Positions 18,461 to 27,771 of a stretch of DNA of 64,000 nt are shown here, piece after piece. The notes beneath the pieces were generated by a model. It was not told the DNA's origin. It did not search any database and saw only the letters and a program-made list of their open reading frames with translations. Each line of letters begins with the position of its first letter. The stretch's first letter is position 1. The position numbers were made by a program, and so were the translations under genes. Origin of the DNA: DATNPH01 sp036703315 (GTDB lineage Bacteria > Cyanobacteriota > Cyanobacteriia > Cyanobacteriales > Coleofasciculaceae); NCBI GenBank assembly GCA_036703315.1, contig DATNPH010000215.1, positions 14,405 through 78,404 on the forward strand, given 5' to 3'.

Positions 18461-19360
18461 TCACTTCAGCAATCGATGTAATAGATAGGGCACTCCAATC
18501 AAGTTCGGATATCTAACGAATGTTAAAATATATTGTATTAAATTAGGTTGAATACTCACCTGCCAATTCCTATTTTCAGAACCGAATAAATTTTTCCATT
18601 CCCTTTGAGCTTCTTCCTGTCCTATCTGCGCGATCGTGCTACTTTTTGTTTCAGCATGACACCGAAAATAACCTAAATAGTCATCCAGCTTCAGAAACTT
18701 TCCGTACTGGTAGAGACGGCTAAAAAACTCTAAATCGATCGCGAACTTAAGACTCTCCTTTAATAATCCAGTTTTGTCCATAGCAAAACGCTGCCAAAAC
18801 GCTGTTTCTGAGCAAACATTATACACCAACGTCGCTGGCTCAAATGGAGGTAGGTAATTCCATCCGATAACATCTCCGCCCTCATTAATCAAAATTCTAT
18901 TGCCATGTACCACAATACAATCAGGATTCTCTTGAAAGGTTTTAATAATCTTGTAAAATGCTCCTTTAACATAAATATCATCACTATTAATCCATCCAAG
19001 TATTTCTCCGCTACTTTGTTTTAAACCTTTATTAATAGCCTGAGCCTGACCACTATCATCCTCACTAATCCAGTAAAACAAATGATTTTCATATTTCTTG
19101 ATTACTTCAACCGACTGGTCAGTACTGCCTCCATCAATGACGATGTATTCCAGATTAGGATATCCCTGCAATAATACCGAGCGAATGGTTGCTTCCAGAA
19201 ACTTTCCTTGGTTATAGCTAGGAGTAATAATACTAATGCGAGGCCACTCAGACCCATCCTGCATTTTGTCAGGTAACAGCTTAGTTTGTCTTGTCCAAGG
19301 CCATCCTGATTTACCAAAAGGTGGCGGTGGTAAATCCTTCAGAGATAGAGCAGTATTCAT
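18461..19360 (-). CDS. Family 2 glycosyltransferase
   Basis: A 299-residue GT-A enzyme with an unusual N-terminal lead of about 40 residues rich in Pro/Trp (FGKSGWPWTRQT). After it comes the standard RISIITPSYNQGKFLEATIR, EYIVIDGGSTDQSVEVI and ILGWINSDDIYVKGAF, in which SDD takes the place of the DXD metal site. The same layout occurs in many cyanobacterial capsule GT2s. It overlaps nothing and is spaced 10 bases from the acetyltransferase gene and 5 bases from the FkbM gene upstream. This is a tight operon. Confidence 0.9.
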   Translation of the reverse strand: MNTALSLKDLPPPPFGKSGWPWTRQTKLLPDKMQDGSEWPRISIITPSYNQGKFLEATIRSVLLQGYPNLEYIVIDGGSTDQSVEVIKKYENHLFYWISEDDSGQAQAINKGLKQSSGEILGWINSDDIYVKGAFYKIIKTFQENPDCIVVHGNRILINEGGDVIGWNYLPPFEPATLVYNVCSETAFWQRFAMDKTGLLKESLKFAIDLEFFSRLYQYGKFLKLDDYLGYFRCHAETKSSTIAQIGQEEAQREWKNLFGSENRNWQVSIQPNLIQYILTFVRYPNLIGVPYLLHRLLK

Positions 19361-19365
19361 CTTCT

Positions 19366-20127
19366 CTATCTCTTGATAAAGATACTATCTTGTTGAAGAG
19401 GAAGACCGTCATTTGGACTTTTTGTCTCTTCCCAGTTACCTGAGTAGACAAATCCTCGTTCAGCTAAAAGTTTATGAATGTCTCCGAATAAAGCCTGCCT
19501 TTCGTATAATTCGTAGAACGAGGTTTCTATGATAATTACCTTACTCCGCTCTAAAATATGACTACCTCCTTGAATTACTTTATCTTCGTAACCTTGTACA
19601 TCTATTTTTAAGAGAATATTATCTTCTAATTCAAGTTTATTAGTAATCTTATCAAGAGCATTAATTTCAACATTCTCTAATTTTCCGCCTGATGTATAGG
19701 GGAAGTTGTTTTTGTGAATATCTGCCATTTTTCTGATCGAAGAGCTAGGAGAGAAACTACTGCGATACATTGTGATTTCCCCTTGCTGATCACCCACAGC
19801 CAAATTAAAAATGCTAAAGTTGTTCAAATCTTTTAAATTAGCCTGTAGTTCCAGAAAAATATCAGGTAAAGGCTCAAAGCAGTAAAATCGGGCATTTGGT
19901 AATATTGTATAAAGCTGTAAAGCAAACTCCCCCTTATGTGCCCCCACATCAATCACTGTATTGATATTCATATTCTGAAGCCACTTAAACTTGTCTTCCT
20001 CTAAGGGAGTAGTCTGATAAGTAATAATGTCATCCTTGGTTATTAATATTCCTAAATGACTTTTGATTATCTGAAACCCAAATAATGAGAAGAAACCCTT
20101 TAAAGCATTTCTAATTAGCAAATTCAT
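19366..20127 (-). CDS. FkbM-family methyltransferase
   Basis: This 253-residue protein is a second FkbM member. TVIDVGAHKGEFALQL is the SAM loop and FYCFEPLPDIFLELQANL gives the acidic second strand. NALDKI and NILLKIDVQGYEDKVIQG are the FkbM signature, here with KIDVQG in place of KIDVEG. It is only distantly related to the FkbM protein at 17038-17856, so the pair are probably not a recent duplication and should have different acceptors. The N-terminal 40 residues are hydrophobic (LLIRNALKGFFSLFGFQII) and may associate with the membrane. Confidence 0.9.
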   Translation of the reverse strand: MNLLIRNALKGFFSLFGFQIIKSHLGILITKDDIITYQTTPLEEDKFKWLQNMNINTVIDVGAHKGEFALQLYTILPNARFYCFEPLPDIFLELQANLKDLNNFSIFNLAVGDQQGEITMYRSSFSPSSSIRKMADIHKNNFPYTSGGKLENVEINALDKITNKLELEDNILLKIDVQGYEDKVIQGGSHILERSKVIIIETSFYELYERQALFGDIHKLLAERGFVYSGNWEETKSPNDGLPLQQDSIFIKR

Positions 20128-20139
20128 TTTTTTAATTAT

Positions 20140-21363
20140 TCAGGCTTTTTCTAGAAACGATAATATAGGTTTGACTTTCTTAGCAAAATCAAACTCTTCA
20201 CTAAAGCAATTTTTAGCGTTTTCACTATAGTAATTATAATTACTTAAAATAATTTCTATTGCTGATTCTATTTCTAATAAATTTGATGGGTCGTTTACCA
20301 CTAATCCAATTTTATATTTTTCAACTAATTCATACAGAGAGTTTAAGTTTTCAACTAAAACTGGTTTGCCGTGCTTTAAAAAATAAGATAGTTTTCCGGA
20401 AGCCCTAGAAATTTGAGAGAGATTATTATTAATGTCACTGTAAAATATTAAACCTATAGTAGCAGATTCATAAATTCTACTAATTTGTTCATAGGGGAGT
20501 GGATTTAAAGATAGAAAAAGATTTCTTGAATTAACTTCTCTTAGCGATTTTATTAATGGGTCATCTATTTCTCTTTTTAACCTTTCATGAAAAACTAGAG
20601 CATATCCCTTGTTAGTAGAGGCAAATGCTTGAGCCAATTTTAAAAATGTATCCTCATCTATCCAGCCTACTTGAAGAATTATGTAAGGAAATTCCTCTTC
20701 ACTCAAATGCAACAGTTCCCTAAAATAATTGGGAGATTGTGTATTCTGAAGTAAGGAATCTGAGGAACTAGCTGAGTTGGGTAGGTAGAATACTTTTGAG
20801 TGCTGATAGTGGTTGTATTCACAGAGCGTCTTAAACCTATCTTCATCTTGAACTATCACACCCTCTGCCTTCCTATACGCCAATTGCTCAAGTGCATTAA
20901 CAATCTTGGCAAACTTTTGTAAAAGCAGCGGATCATTGAGTTCTAGAGAAAGATATATAAAATTTTTTCTAAAGAAGTAAGATTTTATCAAGGCTAAGAT
21001 AGAGCCATTGGTATCAACTCCTATACTAATATCATCTTTTAAACCTTTAAATTTCTTGTTTCTTATAATATGAATAAAATAATGAATTATAAAGCATAAT
21101 ATCTCTATTATAGGGATGATAGTTTCTATCTTTAGCTTGTAAAGTATCTTAAGTGTTTTTAAAATTAGAGGTATGTCAAAAGCTTTTCGAAAGTAAATAA
21201 TTGTTGTTTTATCACCTATTTTTTCTAGTTTGTCAAACGGATTTTCTGTAGCATAAATAGTAACGTAATGTCCAGAATCATTAAGGGATTTTGCTAGGTT
21301 AATAATAGTGGGGGCAACACTTACATAGCCTTCATAGAAAAATATCGAATATGAATTGCTCAT
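20140..21363 (-). CDS. Glycosyltransferase-like protein, GT-B fold, divergent
   Basis: This 407-residue protein is the most AT-rich gene in the cluster, with heavy Lys/Asn/Ile use. The N-terminal half has FFYEGYVSVAPTIINLAKSL and YATENPFD. The middle has EGVIVQDEDRFKTLCEYNHY and VFYLPNSASSSDS, the glycosyltransferase-like switch region. The C-terminal half has YIILQVGWIDEDTFLKLA and ISRASGKLSYFLKHGKPVLV, which sits where the donor-site Glu of GT4 enzymes would be. It looks like a distant GT-B transferase. Its codon and base use suggest a separate acquisition, though neighbouring genes are also AT-leaning. Confidence 0.65.
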   Translation of the reverse strand: MSNSYSIFFYEGYVSVAPTIINLAKSLNDSGHYVTIYATENPFDKLEKIGDKTTIIYFRKAFDIPLILKTLKILYKLKIETIIPIIEILCFIIHYFIHIIRNKKFKGLKDDISIGVDTNGSILALIKSYFFRKNFIYLSLELNDPLLLQKFAKIVNALEQLAYRKAEGVIVQDEDRFKTLCEYNHYQHSKVFYLPNSASSSDSLLQNTQSPNYFRELLHLSEEEFPYIILQVGWIDEDTFLKLAQAFASTNKGYALVFHERLKREIDDPLIKSLREVNSRNLFLSLNPLPYEQISRIYESATIGLIFYSDINNNLSQISRASGKLSYFLKHGKPVLVENLNSLYELVEKYKIGLVVNDPSNLLEIESAIEIILSNYNYYSENAKNCFSEEFDFAKKVKPILSFLEKA

Positions 21364-21377
21364 GCTCTAATTCATCC

Positions 21378-22145
21378 TTATCCACGACCCACGCAATAAA
21401 CGCCCCAGGTATCAAATCCTGGTTCACGGTTGGTCATCCACTCCCGACATTCGATAGGTTCTAGCTGGAAATCTCTAAACAGCAAGTCGATTTCTGGCTT
21501 GAATAAGTAACGCATGGGGTGAGTCTCCTGAAGTTCCTCAACCGCACCTGTCTTTTTATCCTTGATGAAGACTTGATAATTAACATCCACTATATTTTGA
21601 TTGGGATGCATCAGTGGTTCAGCAATCCGGGTGATAGTAATTTCTTCATCCTCCAAACGCTTAACACGAACAGTAGGGCGATCGCTTAGCACGGCTGGCC
21701 CATACCAACAATCGAAGATAAAGACTCCTCCAGGCTTAAGATGGGCTTTTACTGTAGCAAAGGCAGACTCTAAGCTTTCATTGGTGGTTTGGTAGCTAAT
21801 TACATGGAAAAGTGAGATGATGGCATCAAATTGTTGGTCAAGGCGGATTGTCCGAAGATCCCCTTGAGAATATGCCAACCTCGATACTAGTTCTTGGGGA
21901 AGTTGGGAAAAGCGATCGCCAAACAGCTTTAGCATTTGAGCACTTAAATCTACGCCATGCACTTCGTATCCGGCTTGCACCAGTAGTAATGCATGAGTGC
22001 CAGTCCCACAACCTAACTCAAGGATAGATTGTGCTCCAGGAGCATAAGTCTGTAACAGCTGATGAATAAACTCTGTTTCCCTAACATAGTCTTTATCACG
22101 ATAAAGCAAATTATAGTAACGGGCATAGTTTTCGAAAACATGCAT
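21378..22145 (-). CDS. Class I SAM-dependent methyltransferase
   Basis: A 255-residue enzyme of the Methyltransf_25 type: FENYARYYNLLYRDKDYV at the start, SILELGCGTGTHALLLVQAG (motif I), VHGVDLSAQML (strand 2), DAIISLFHVISYQT and LKPGGVFIFDCWYG. The ORF can be read from a TTG- or ATG-like codon at 22223, but that would overlap the upstream gene by 73 bases. The ATG at 22145 starts exactly at the family's N-terminus and leaves a 5-base gap. The protein has a beta-rich C-terminal insert (residues 155-215) that may bind the acceptor. Confidence 0.85.
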   Translation of the reverse strand: MHVFENYARYYNLLYRDKDYVRETEFIHQLLQTYAPGAQSILELGCGTGTHALLLVQAGYEVHGVDLSAQMLKLFGDRFSQLPQELVSRLAYSQGDLRTIRLDQQFDAIISLFHVISYQTTNESLESAFATVKAHLKPGGVFIFDCWYGPAVLSDRPTVRVKRLEDEEITITRIAEPLMHPNQNIVDVNYQVFIKDKKTGAVEELQETHPMRYLFKPEIDLLFRDFQLEPIECREWMTNREPGFDTWGVYCVGRG

Positions 22146-22150
22146 CTGAA

Positions 22151-22960
22151 TTAAGACCTTAGCTTGAAATAGAGTCCGTAGTAAAAAGGACAAGATTTGT
22201 CTGGATGAAATGGAATGAAGCACCCATCAACTCGATCTTCCCAAATGTCAACCATTTCATACCCAATCTTATTCAGAGAATCAAGAAAATTAGTTTTATT
22301 AAAAATATAGGATGGATAAAAGACATTACCACCATTTTGTAAAGTAACAAACTGAAAGCCGTCATAGAGCGGTAGACGATTGATTAATAAGTGCTTAGGC
22401 TTTTCAGGCAAAGATGAAATAGATAAAGACAAATTTTCGACATACTGAATTGAACCGGATGCCAAGAAGACATCTTTCCCACTTGCCTCTTCAAATTTCC
22501 CTGTAAAGATTAACTCTGAGCGATGTCGTCTTTCGGCTAGTTCCTTTCCTGCTTGGACTATTGCTGGTACATCACAGACAATCCATCTCAAATTAGCTGG
22601 ATACTTGATGTACTTTTCATAACTATAAAAGTGGATTCCGACATTCCCACCAAAGTCAAAAATGCTAAGGTTGATTGGGTTAATCGTGAAAATTGAGTTC
22701 AGCCACAACAGAACAGGATAGTCATAGGACTGAACAGTCGTTTCCAACTCAACATCCTGCTGATAGTCCTGAGCTAGCTCACTATTGTCATAACCAATAC
22801 TTTTAGTTTTAGGAGCAGAGCGAATGGCTTCTTCAAAGGTCTCATAAACACCTCGGAAACAGCCATAGCAGTCTCCAGCGAACAGACGCTCATACTTTAA
22901 TTCTTGATAATGTTGATAGAGTTGCTGTGCAAAAGGGAGGCGCAGAATGAATCTCCTCAT
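22151..22960 (-). CDS. Methyltransferase, TIGR04325-like family
   Basis: This 269-residue protein has GDCYGCFRGVYETFEEAI near the N-terminus and LSIFDFGGNVGIHFYSYEKY as the SAM-like loop, then RWIVCDVPAIVQAGKEL. These features match, from memory, the group annotated as TIGR04325 putative methyltransferases found in capsule loci. Its stop lies just before the methyltransferase at 21378-22145. Its ATG overlaps the end of the aminotransferase gene by four bases (ATGA-type), which points to translational coupling. Confidence 0.8.
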   Translation of the reverse strand: MRRFILRLPFAQQLYQHYQELKYERLFAGDCYGCFRGVYETFEEAIRSAPKTKSIGYDNSELAQDYQQDVELETTVQSYDYPVLLWLNSIFTINPINLSIFDFGGNVGIHFYSYEKYIKYPANLRWIVCDVPAIVQAGKELAERRHRSELIFTGKFEEASGKDVFLASGSIQYVENLSLSISSLPEKPKHLLINRLPLYDGFQFVTLQNGGNVFYPSYIFNKTNFLDSLNKIGYEMVDIWEDRVDGCFIPFHPDKSCPFYYGLYFKLRS

Positions 22961-24072
22961 TTCAATATCTCCACAACTGCCTGTGCCACTCGCTCAATTT
23001 GTTCATCCGTTAGCGCCAGTCCACTGGGAATATAGAAACCACGACGAGCAATTCTTTCCGCCACTGGGCAAGATTCCCCCTCAAACAATCCCATTTTGCG
23101 GAAGACGGGCTGCTCATGCATCGGCCAGAAAAAAGGTCGTGTTCCAATTTTGCTCTGACCTAAACGGCGCATAGCTTCTTTAGCATCAAAGAGCACATCG
23201 TCCTTCAGAACAATACCGTACACCCAGTAGATATTGGTAGCATACTCTGTCTGTACCACTGGCAGTTGCAGCCCAGGAATGTTTGATAGCCACTGGGTGT
23301 AGAGTTGCCCCATGCGGCGCTTACGAACCACAAATTCATCAAGGCGCTCTAGCTGGGCAACGCCTATTGCCGCTTGCAAGTTAGTCATGCGGAAGTTCCA
23401 GCCTAACTCTTCATGAACAAAGCGGTTCTGGGGTTGGAAGCACAAATTTCGTAATGAGCGACAGCGTTCTGCCAAATGCTCATCGTCAGTGACAATCATA
23501 CCGCCTTCACCGGTAGTGACATGCTTATTGGGATAAAAGCTGAAGGTACTCACTGCGCCAAAACTACCGCAAGGACGACCTTGATAGGTTTGACCATGCA
23601 TCTCAGCGGCATCTTCAATAATTGGCAGTCCATAGTTGTCTGCCAACGTTAGCACTGTCTCCATATCTACAGGTAATCCATAGATATGAACAACCATAAT
23701 TGCTTTTGTTCTGGGTGTGATTTTGGACTCAATCTGGCTGGCATCCATATTCCAGGTGTGAGGGTCACAATCTACCACAACTGGCACGGCACCAGCACGA
23801 ACAAGTGCCGCAGCACAGGAAATAATCGTGAATGTGGGCAAAATGACCTCATCCCCTTGACCAATCCCTAGTGCGGCAACGGCGGCATCAAGAGCGACAG
23901 AACCGTTACAGACTGCAATGCCATACTTACGTCCCACACGGGCAGCCAACTGTTGTTCAAATTGCTTAACAAAAGGTCCTTCCGATGAAATCCAGCCTGT
24001 ATCGATGCATTCGTTTAGATACTTCTTTTCATTACTGTCAAGCAGGGGTTCGTTGACTGGAATGGGATTCAT
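22957..24072 (-). CDS. DegT/DnrJ/EryC1/StrS-family aminotransferase
   Basis: A PLP-dependent sugar aminotransferase of 371 residues. Typical segments are PVNEPLLDSNEKKYL, VAVCNGSVALDAAVAALGI-type PLP phosphate loop, and PIIEDAAEMHGQTYQG with the catalytic Asp. FSFYPNKHVTTGEGG has the Schiff-base Lys, and WNFRMTNLQAAIGVAQL follows. It converts a keto-sugar nucleotide to an amino sugar, using glutamate. No dehydratase that would make the keto-sugar is seen in the window, so that step must be encoded elsewhere. It is coupled by a 4-base overlap to the methyltransferase downstream and is 3 bases from the cupin gene. Confidence 0.93.
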   Translation of the reverse strand: MNPIPVNEPLLDSNEKKYLNECIDTGWISSEGPFVKQFEQQLAARVGRKYGIAVCNGSVALDAAVAALGIGQGDEVILPTFTIISCAAALVRAGAVPVVVDCDPHTWNMDASQIESKITPRTKAIMVVHIYGLPVDMETVLTLADNYGLPIIEDAAEMHGQTYQGRPCGSFGAVSTFSFYPNKHVTTGEGGMIVTDDEHLAERCRSLRNLCFQPQNRFVHEELGWNFRMTNLQAAIGVAQLERLDEFVVRKRRMGQLYTQWLSNIPGLQLPVVQTEYATNIYWVYGIVLKDDVLFDAKEAMRRLGQSKIGTRPFFWPMHEQPVFRKMGLFEGESCPVAERIARRGFYIPSGLALTDEQIERVAQAVVEILK

Positions 24073-24075
24073 TGC

Positions 24076-24507
24076 TTACTCAACAATCTTGGCTTGCTCA
24101 GCGGTGATACCGATAAATCGAGTTTTATCCTGCTCACCAACGTAGGGACCTTGTTTGACTTCAATCATCTCAATTTCCTCTAGTACCTCGAAACCATGAC
24201 CACCAGTAACTAAGAGGATCACATCACCACTTTCAAGAAGGCGACTTTCTAAGTATTGCTGTTGCTCGCTGTAAAAGTCTACCCGTAGCTTACCCCTTTT
24301 GATGAAAAGAACTTCCTGGGTGTATTGCACCTCGCGGGGAACAGGGTTATGAACGTGAGGTTGGATAACTTTACCTACTGGGTGGTGCATGTAGGCTAGT
24401 TGTTGAGACAGCTCATTTGGGGTGAAAAAATGAATACCTGGTTCGTTAAATCGGTGGTAAATAATTAGGGCAAGCAACTGATTATGGTAGGTAATGCTTT
24501 CCATCAT
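24076..24507 (-). CDS. Cupin-fold protein, possibly a sugar-modifying or binding protein
   Basis: This 143-residue protein looks like a single cupin barrel: VIQPHVHNPVPREV supplies the His cluster, EVLFIKRGKLRVDFYS the Gly-rich turn, and LLESGDVILLVTGGHGFEV the second conserved His/Gly strand. The first 30 residues are the N-terminal extension. The two start Mets are adjacent (24507 and 24504). It lies between the ABC ATPase and the sugar aminotransferase genes. Such cupins next to DegT enzymes can be sugar isomerases (WbtF/FdtA-like) or can bind the sugar product. Function open. Confidence 0.7.
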   Translation of the reverse strand: MMESITYHNQLLALIIYHRFNEPGIHFFTPNELSQQLAYMHHPVGKVIQPHVHNPVPREVQYTQEVLFIKRGKLRVDFYSEQQQYLESRLLESGDVILLVTGGHGFEVLEEIEMIEVKQGPYVGEQDKTRFIGITAEQAKIVE

Positions 24508-24546
24508 TTTTTTCGTTATTTGAGCATCTTGACTTACAGCCTAATT

Positions 24547-25821
24547 TTAATTTTCTATGAATTGAGTTCTCCATTCAAACTCAACTAGAATCGAACCAAG
24601 GTCGTGCCCTGCATATATATATTCTCTCGATCCACTATCAATGACCGAAAAACCAATCACCTTGTCCCGTGTATCAAATGAGTAAATATTGGCTTGGTAC
24701 AGTAAACTTGTGATGGTATAAATGCCAGGTGCCATAAAATTTGCTGGGAAATCTACCTCGGCAATATAATGACCGGGCTGGTGATCTAGATTTATGAGAT
24801 TTGGGCTTTTAGATATACTAGAGTAAAAAATATGGGAACCGTGTTTATCAAATAAACTAAAGGCAAGGTCAAGCCCAGCTATTGGTCGTAAAACATCATA
24901 TTCAAAATAAATTTTAAAGTTTGATGTCAAGTCCACTGTTGCAGTTGGTTGCTCATTAGAGTCTATGACCGAAATTTTCGTAAAATAAGCTGGAGAAGAA
25001 ATCTTTTCCAAAAACACTTCTCCGCGCTCACGATCTGTTACAGAACTTAAATATTTTGAAACCCCTTCGCTTGCTGAACCTCTAAATAAAATTTGACCCT
25101 TATCTAGAAATATAGATGAGTTGCAAAGATTAGTAATCGCTCCTATGTTATGACTCACGAACAACACCGTTCGTCCTTCCTTCGCAACCTCCTCCATCTT
25201 CCCCAAACACTTATCCTGAAACGCCACATCTCCTACAGCCAGCACCTCATCTACCACCAAAATCTCCGGTTCTAAATGTGCCGCCACGGCAAAGGCTAGA
25301 CGCACATACATTCCAGAGGAGTAGTGCTTGACTGGTGTATCTAAAAATTTTTCTACTTCTGCAAACGCTACAATTTCATCAAACTTCTTTTTAATTTCAG
25401 CTCTACTCATCCCTAGAATCGCACCATTAAGAAAGATGTTCTCCCTACCCGTTAGTTCTGGATGAAAGCCTGTTCCTACTTCCAAAAGACTAGCCACTTG
25501 CCCTTTGATGGTAACGCGACCAGTAGATGGTTCAGTAATACGACTTAAAATTTTTAAGAGAGTCGATTTTCCCGCTCCGTTACGACCAATAATACCAACG
25601 CGATCGCCTCTGTTGATCTCAAAGGAAACATCCTTTAGTGCCCAAAATTCCTCAACAGTTTGAGTATAAATTCTTTTACCAAAAGGGTTCAGCAATCGTC
25701 GTCCCAGAACCTTTGCCCCATTAGAAAGGACATCCCGTAGCGCCGTATAGTGCTTCTGCCTTTGATGATTAATAATGTATTTTTTACCCAGGTTCTCCAC
25801 CTGAATAATCGTATCTGACAT
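24547..25821 (-). CDS. Polysaccharide ABC transporter ATP-binding protein (Wzt-like) with C-terminal domain
   Basis: A 424-residue Wzt-type ATPase. The N-terminal ~250 residues have the Walker A region GIIGRNGAGKSTLLKILS, the signature HYSSGMYVRLAFAVA and the Walker B EILVVDEVLAVGD. The ~170-residue C-terminal part (from about 260) is beta-rich and ends EYIYAGHDLGSILVEFEW. This matches the Wzt_C glycan-binding module that reads the end-cap of the O-antigen before export. The presence of this module implies that a defined terminal modification, such as a methyl group, gates export. The partner permease gene lies 2 kb upstream. Confidence 0.93.
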   Translation of the reverse strand: MSDTIIQVENLGKKYIINHQRQKHYTALRDVLSNGAKVLGRRLLNPFGKRIYTQTVEEFWALKDVSFEINRGDRVGIIGRNGAGKSTLLKILSRITEPSTGRVTIKGQVASLLEVGTGFHPELTGRENIFLNGAILGMSRAEIKKKFDEIVAFAEVEKFLDTPVKHYSSGMYVRLAFAVAAHLEPEILVVDEVLAVGDVAFQDKCLGKMEEVAKEGRTVLFVSHNIGAITNLCNSSIFLDKGQILFRGSASEGVSKYLSSVTDRERGEVFLEKISSPAYFTKISVIDSNEQPTATVDLTSNFKIYFEYDVLRPIAGLDLAFSLFDKHGSHIFYSSISKSPNLINLDHQPGHYIAEVDFPANFMAPGIYTITSLLYQANIYSFDTRDKVIGFSVIDSGSREYIYAGHDLGSILVEFEWRTQFIEN

Positions 25822-25878
25822 AAATTTCAGATTGGTGGATTAGATTAAGTCGGCAAGCCAGTGTTGACGCCTACAGCT

Positions 25879-26688
25879 TCACTCTAAAGGTTGAGTCTCT
25901 AGCGCATGTGTGCTGTCCCAATATGCCTTAACTTGTTTGTCGTCAGATTCTGTTTTTTTACAACAAACTAAGGTTGCACGGTCTATATACGACTTTACTG
26001 GTCTTAATGATTTTAGACGATATTTGATAGCAGATAACAAATTTGTATTCTCTAACCTTTTATTAGCCAGTAACAATTCTGTTCTTTGAACGACTAAGTC
26101 CAGAGTTGAGAGGGTGTCAATCAGTCCTTTCATATTAAAGAAAGTACAACTCGTTGCTTCATAATAAGGTCCCTCAGAACCGATAGGACACAATAGCAAC
26201 GCACGGCTGTTGTCATCCATAAGTACAGCTGTTTCTATGATTAACTGACCCCCTTCACACAACACATCCTTAAGTAGTTTCAATGCCCAAAAAGGATATC
26301 TGAGGTGATACAATACGCCAGGAAATATTACAATATCAAATGTTCCAAAAGTTTCAGGTTTTAAGTCTAGTAAGTTTAATTCATACATTTTAACTTTTGA
26401 TTTAAAATGAGGAATTAATACATTCACCGCTCCCAGCGACAAGTCGTTATCTATTCCAATAACCTCCTTAGCACCAAGCTTTTCTGCCTCAAAGGAAAAT
26501 AAACCATCTCGACAACCTATATCAAGAACCCGCTTGTTTTTGAGATCAAGTGACTTTAAAGCTCTAAGAGCTACTTCCTGTATTGGCACATAATTTTCAT
26601 ATCCTTTAGTAGAAAGGTTTTCTGTTACCTGAATTATGTGATAAAAATTATATTTTTTTAACTCATCTCTAAGCTGATTCTCATCCAT
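25879..26688 (-). CDS. Class I methyltransferase (DUF1698-like)
   Basis: This 269-residue enzyme has KRVLDIGCRDGLFSFEAEKL (SAM motif I, with Arg-Asp in place of Gly-Thr), VIGIDNDLSLGAVN, FDIVIFPGVLYHLRYPFW and GGQLIIETAVLMD. This order resembles the CmoB/DUF1698 group, though many glycan methyltransferases share it. The frame can start at TTG 26697, but ATG 26688 (MDENQL) is the safer start. It lies between the Wzt gene and the protein at 26793-27515, so it splits the usual wzm-wzt pair. Possibly it makes the terminal mark that Wzt reads; this is inference only. Confidence 0.8.
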   Translation of the reverse strand: MDENQLRDELKKYNFYHIIQVTENLSTKGYENYVPIQEVALRALKSLDLKNKRVLDIGCRDGLFSFEAEKLGAKEVIGIDNDLSLGAVNVLIPHFKSKVKMYELNLLDLKPETFGTFDIVIFPGVLYHLRYPFWALKLLKDVLCEGGQLIIETAVLMDDNSRALLLCPIGSEGPYYEATSCTFFNMKGLIDTLSTLDLVVQRTELLLANKRLENTNLLSAIKYRLKSLRPVKSYIDRATLVCCKKTESDDKQVKAYWDSTHALETQPLE

Positions 26689-26792
26689 AACTAACAAAGT
26701 TTATTGAGAAATTAATCAAGTATTTTTTGTCGGATATTCAGTCTATTCGAAGATTTTTGTTAAGCGAAATAATTCACAGTAACTCTGTCTAA

Positions 26793-27515
26793 TTATTCAG
26801 GATTCACCTTATGTGCAAGGCTTGCGATCCCTGGTTCTGGCTGTAATTCAGAGCGAGGTGTTATACGAGTATCTCGCTGAAGAAACAGTGAAGTAGTCCA
26901 AGTATAGTAATGAATCGGACCTAAACCAGTGAAATCAATTTGAATTAAATCCAATTCTCTGAGAAATTTTGCTGTGTCAGGATACCAGTCTGAATTATTT
27001 AGAATAATAAATCCTCCTTGTTTAAGACATTGAATCGCCATTTGGGCACAGGCTTGTCTAGATAGACCATCAATAATAATCAGATCGTACTTCTGTTTCT
27101 TTCTTAGAATAGAATTTACATAATCTTCTTCATCATTAATGAAAATAAGTTCCTGATTTGCTCCTTGCTTATTTTTTATGAAAGAGTACCAAGTTTTGTC
27201 ATTCTCAATGCTGGTTACTGCCTTGGCTCTTCTCGCCCAAAATAGAGAGCTGTTTCCAACACCATACTCGTAAATTTCTTTATCACTAAAGTCTAGCTGC
27301 TTCAGATACTCAATGGCTGGATAGGTATACCAAGGAACTGGATTTCCATGTTTATCAACTCCCAATTTTTGGTTGGAAGAAAAGTAATGTCCATACTCAA
27401 ATTCCACCGTCTCTACCGCCCAAAGGAGTCGCTCAATTCCAATCTTGCTCCCATAGGAAACTAGTTTTGTCAGTTTATTGAGTTTGGAGCTGATAAGTTT
27501 GAGAAAATTGTTCAC
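26793..27515 (-). CDS. SAM-methyltransferase-like protein
   Basis: A 240-residue protein with a Rossmann-like core. IYEYGVGNSSLFWARRA stands where motif I should be, then VTSIENDKTWYSFI, LIIIDGLSRQACAQMA and GGFIILNNSDWYP. The motif I glycines are only partly kept (YGVGNSS), so the SAM site is plausible but not certain. The start is GTG at 27515; AAAGGA lies about 13 bases upstream. Its C-terminal third contains GLGPIHYYTWTTSLF. Situated between the permease gene (256-base gap) and the DUF1698-like gene. Confidence 0.7.
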   Translation of the reverse strand: MNNFLKLISSKLNKLTKLVSYGSKIGIERLLWAVETVEFEYGHYFSSNQKLGVDKHGNPVPWYTYPAIEYLKQLDFSDKEIYEYGVGNSSLFWARRAKAVTSIENDKTWYSFIKNKQGANQELIFINDEEDYVNSILRKKQKYDLIIIDGLSRQACAQMAIQCLKQGGFIILNNSDWYPDTAKFLRELDLIQIDFTGLGPIHYYTWTTSLFLQRDTRITPRSELQPEPGIASLAHKVNPE

Positions 27516-27771
27516 TTGCGTTTAAGTCCTTTGTTGAACTTATTTTGCTTTACTTACTAAGTAGAATTTGGGATGAAGTAGCTTTGCAACCAGTAGTTGC
27601 TTCAGTAACTAGATGTAGCTCAAAATTTCAAAAATCGATTTCCGGCTCCGTTGAACCGATATTAGCAAAGCAATTACCTTGCTTCGTTCTAAAGCAAATA
27701 GGATGAATCTCACATTTGTAGCCAGGGCTTCAACCCGAATTACTTTATCTGGCATAGATAAGACTTGGTGG

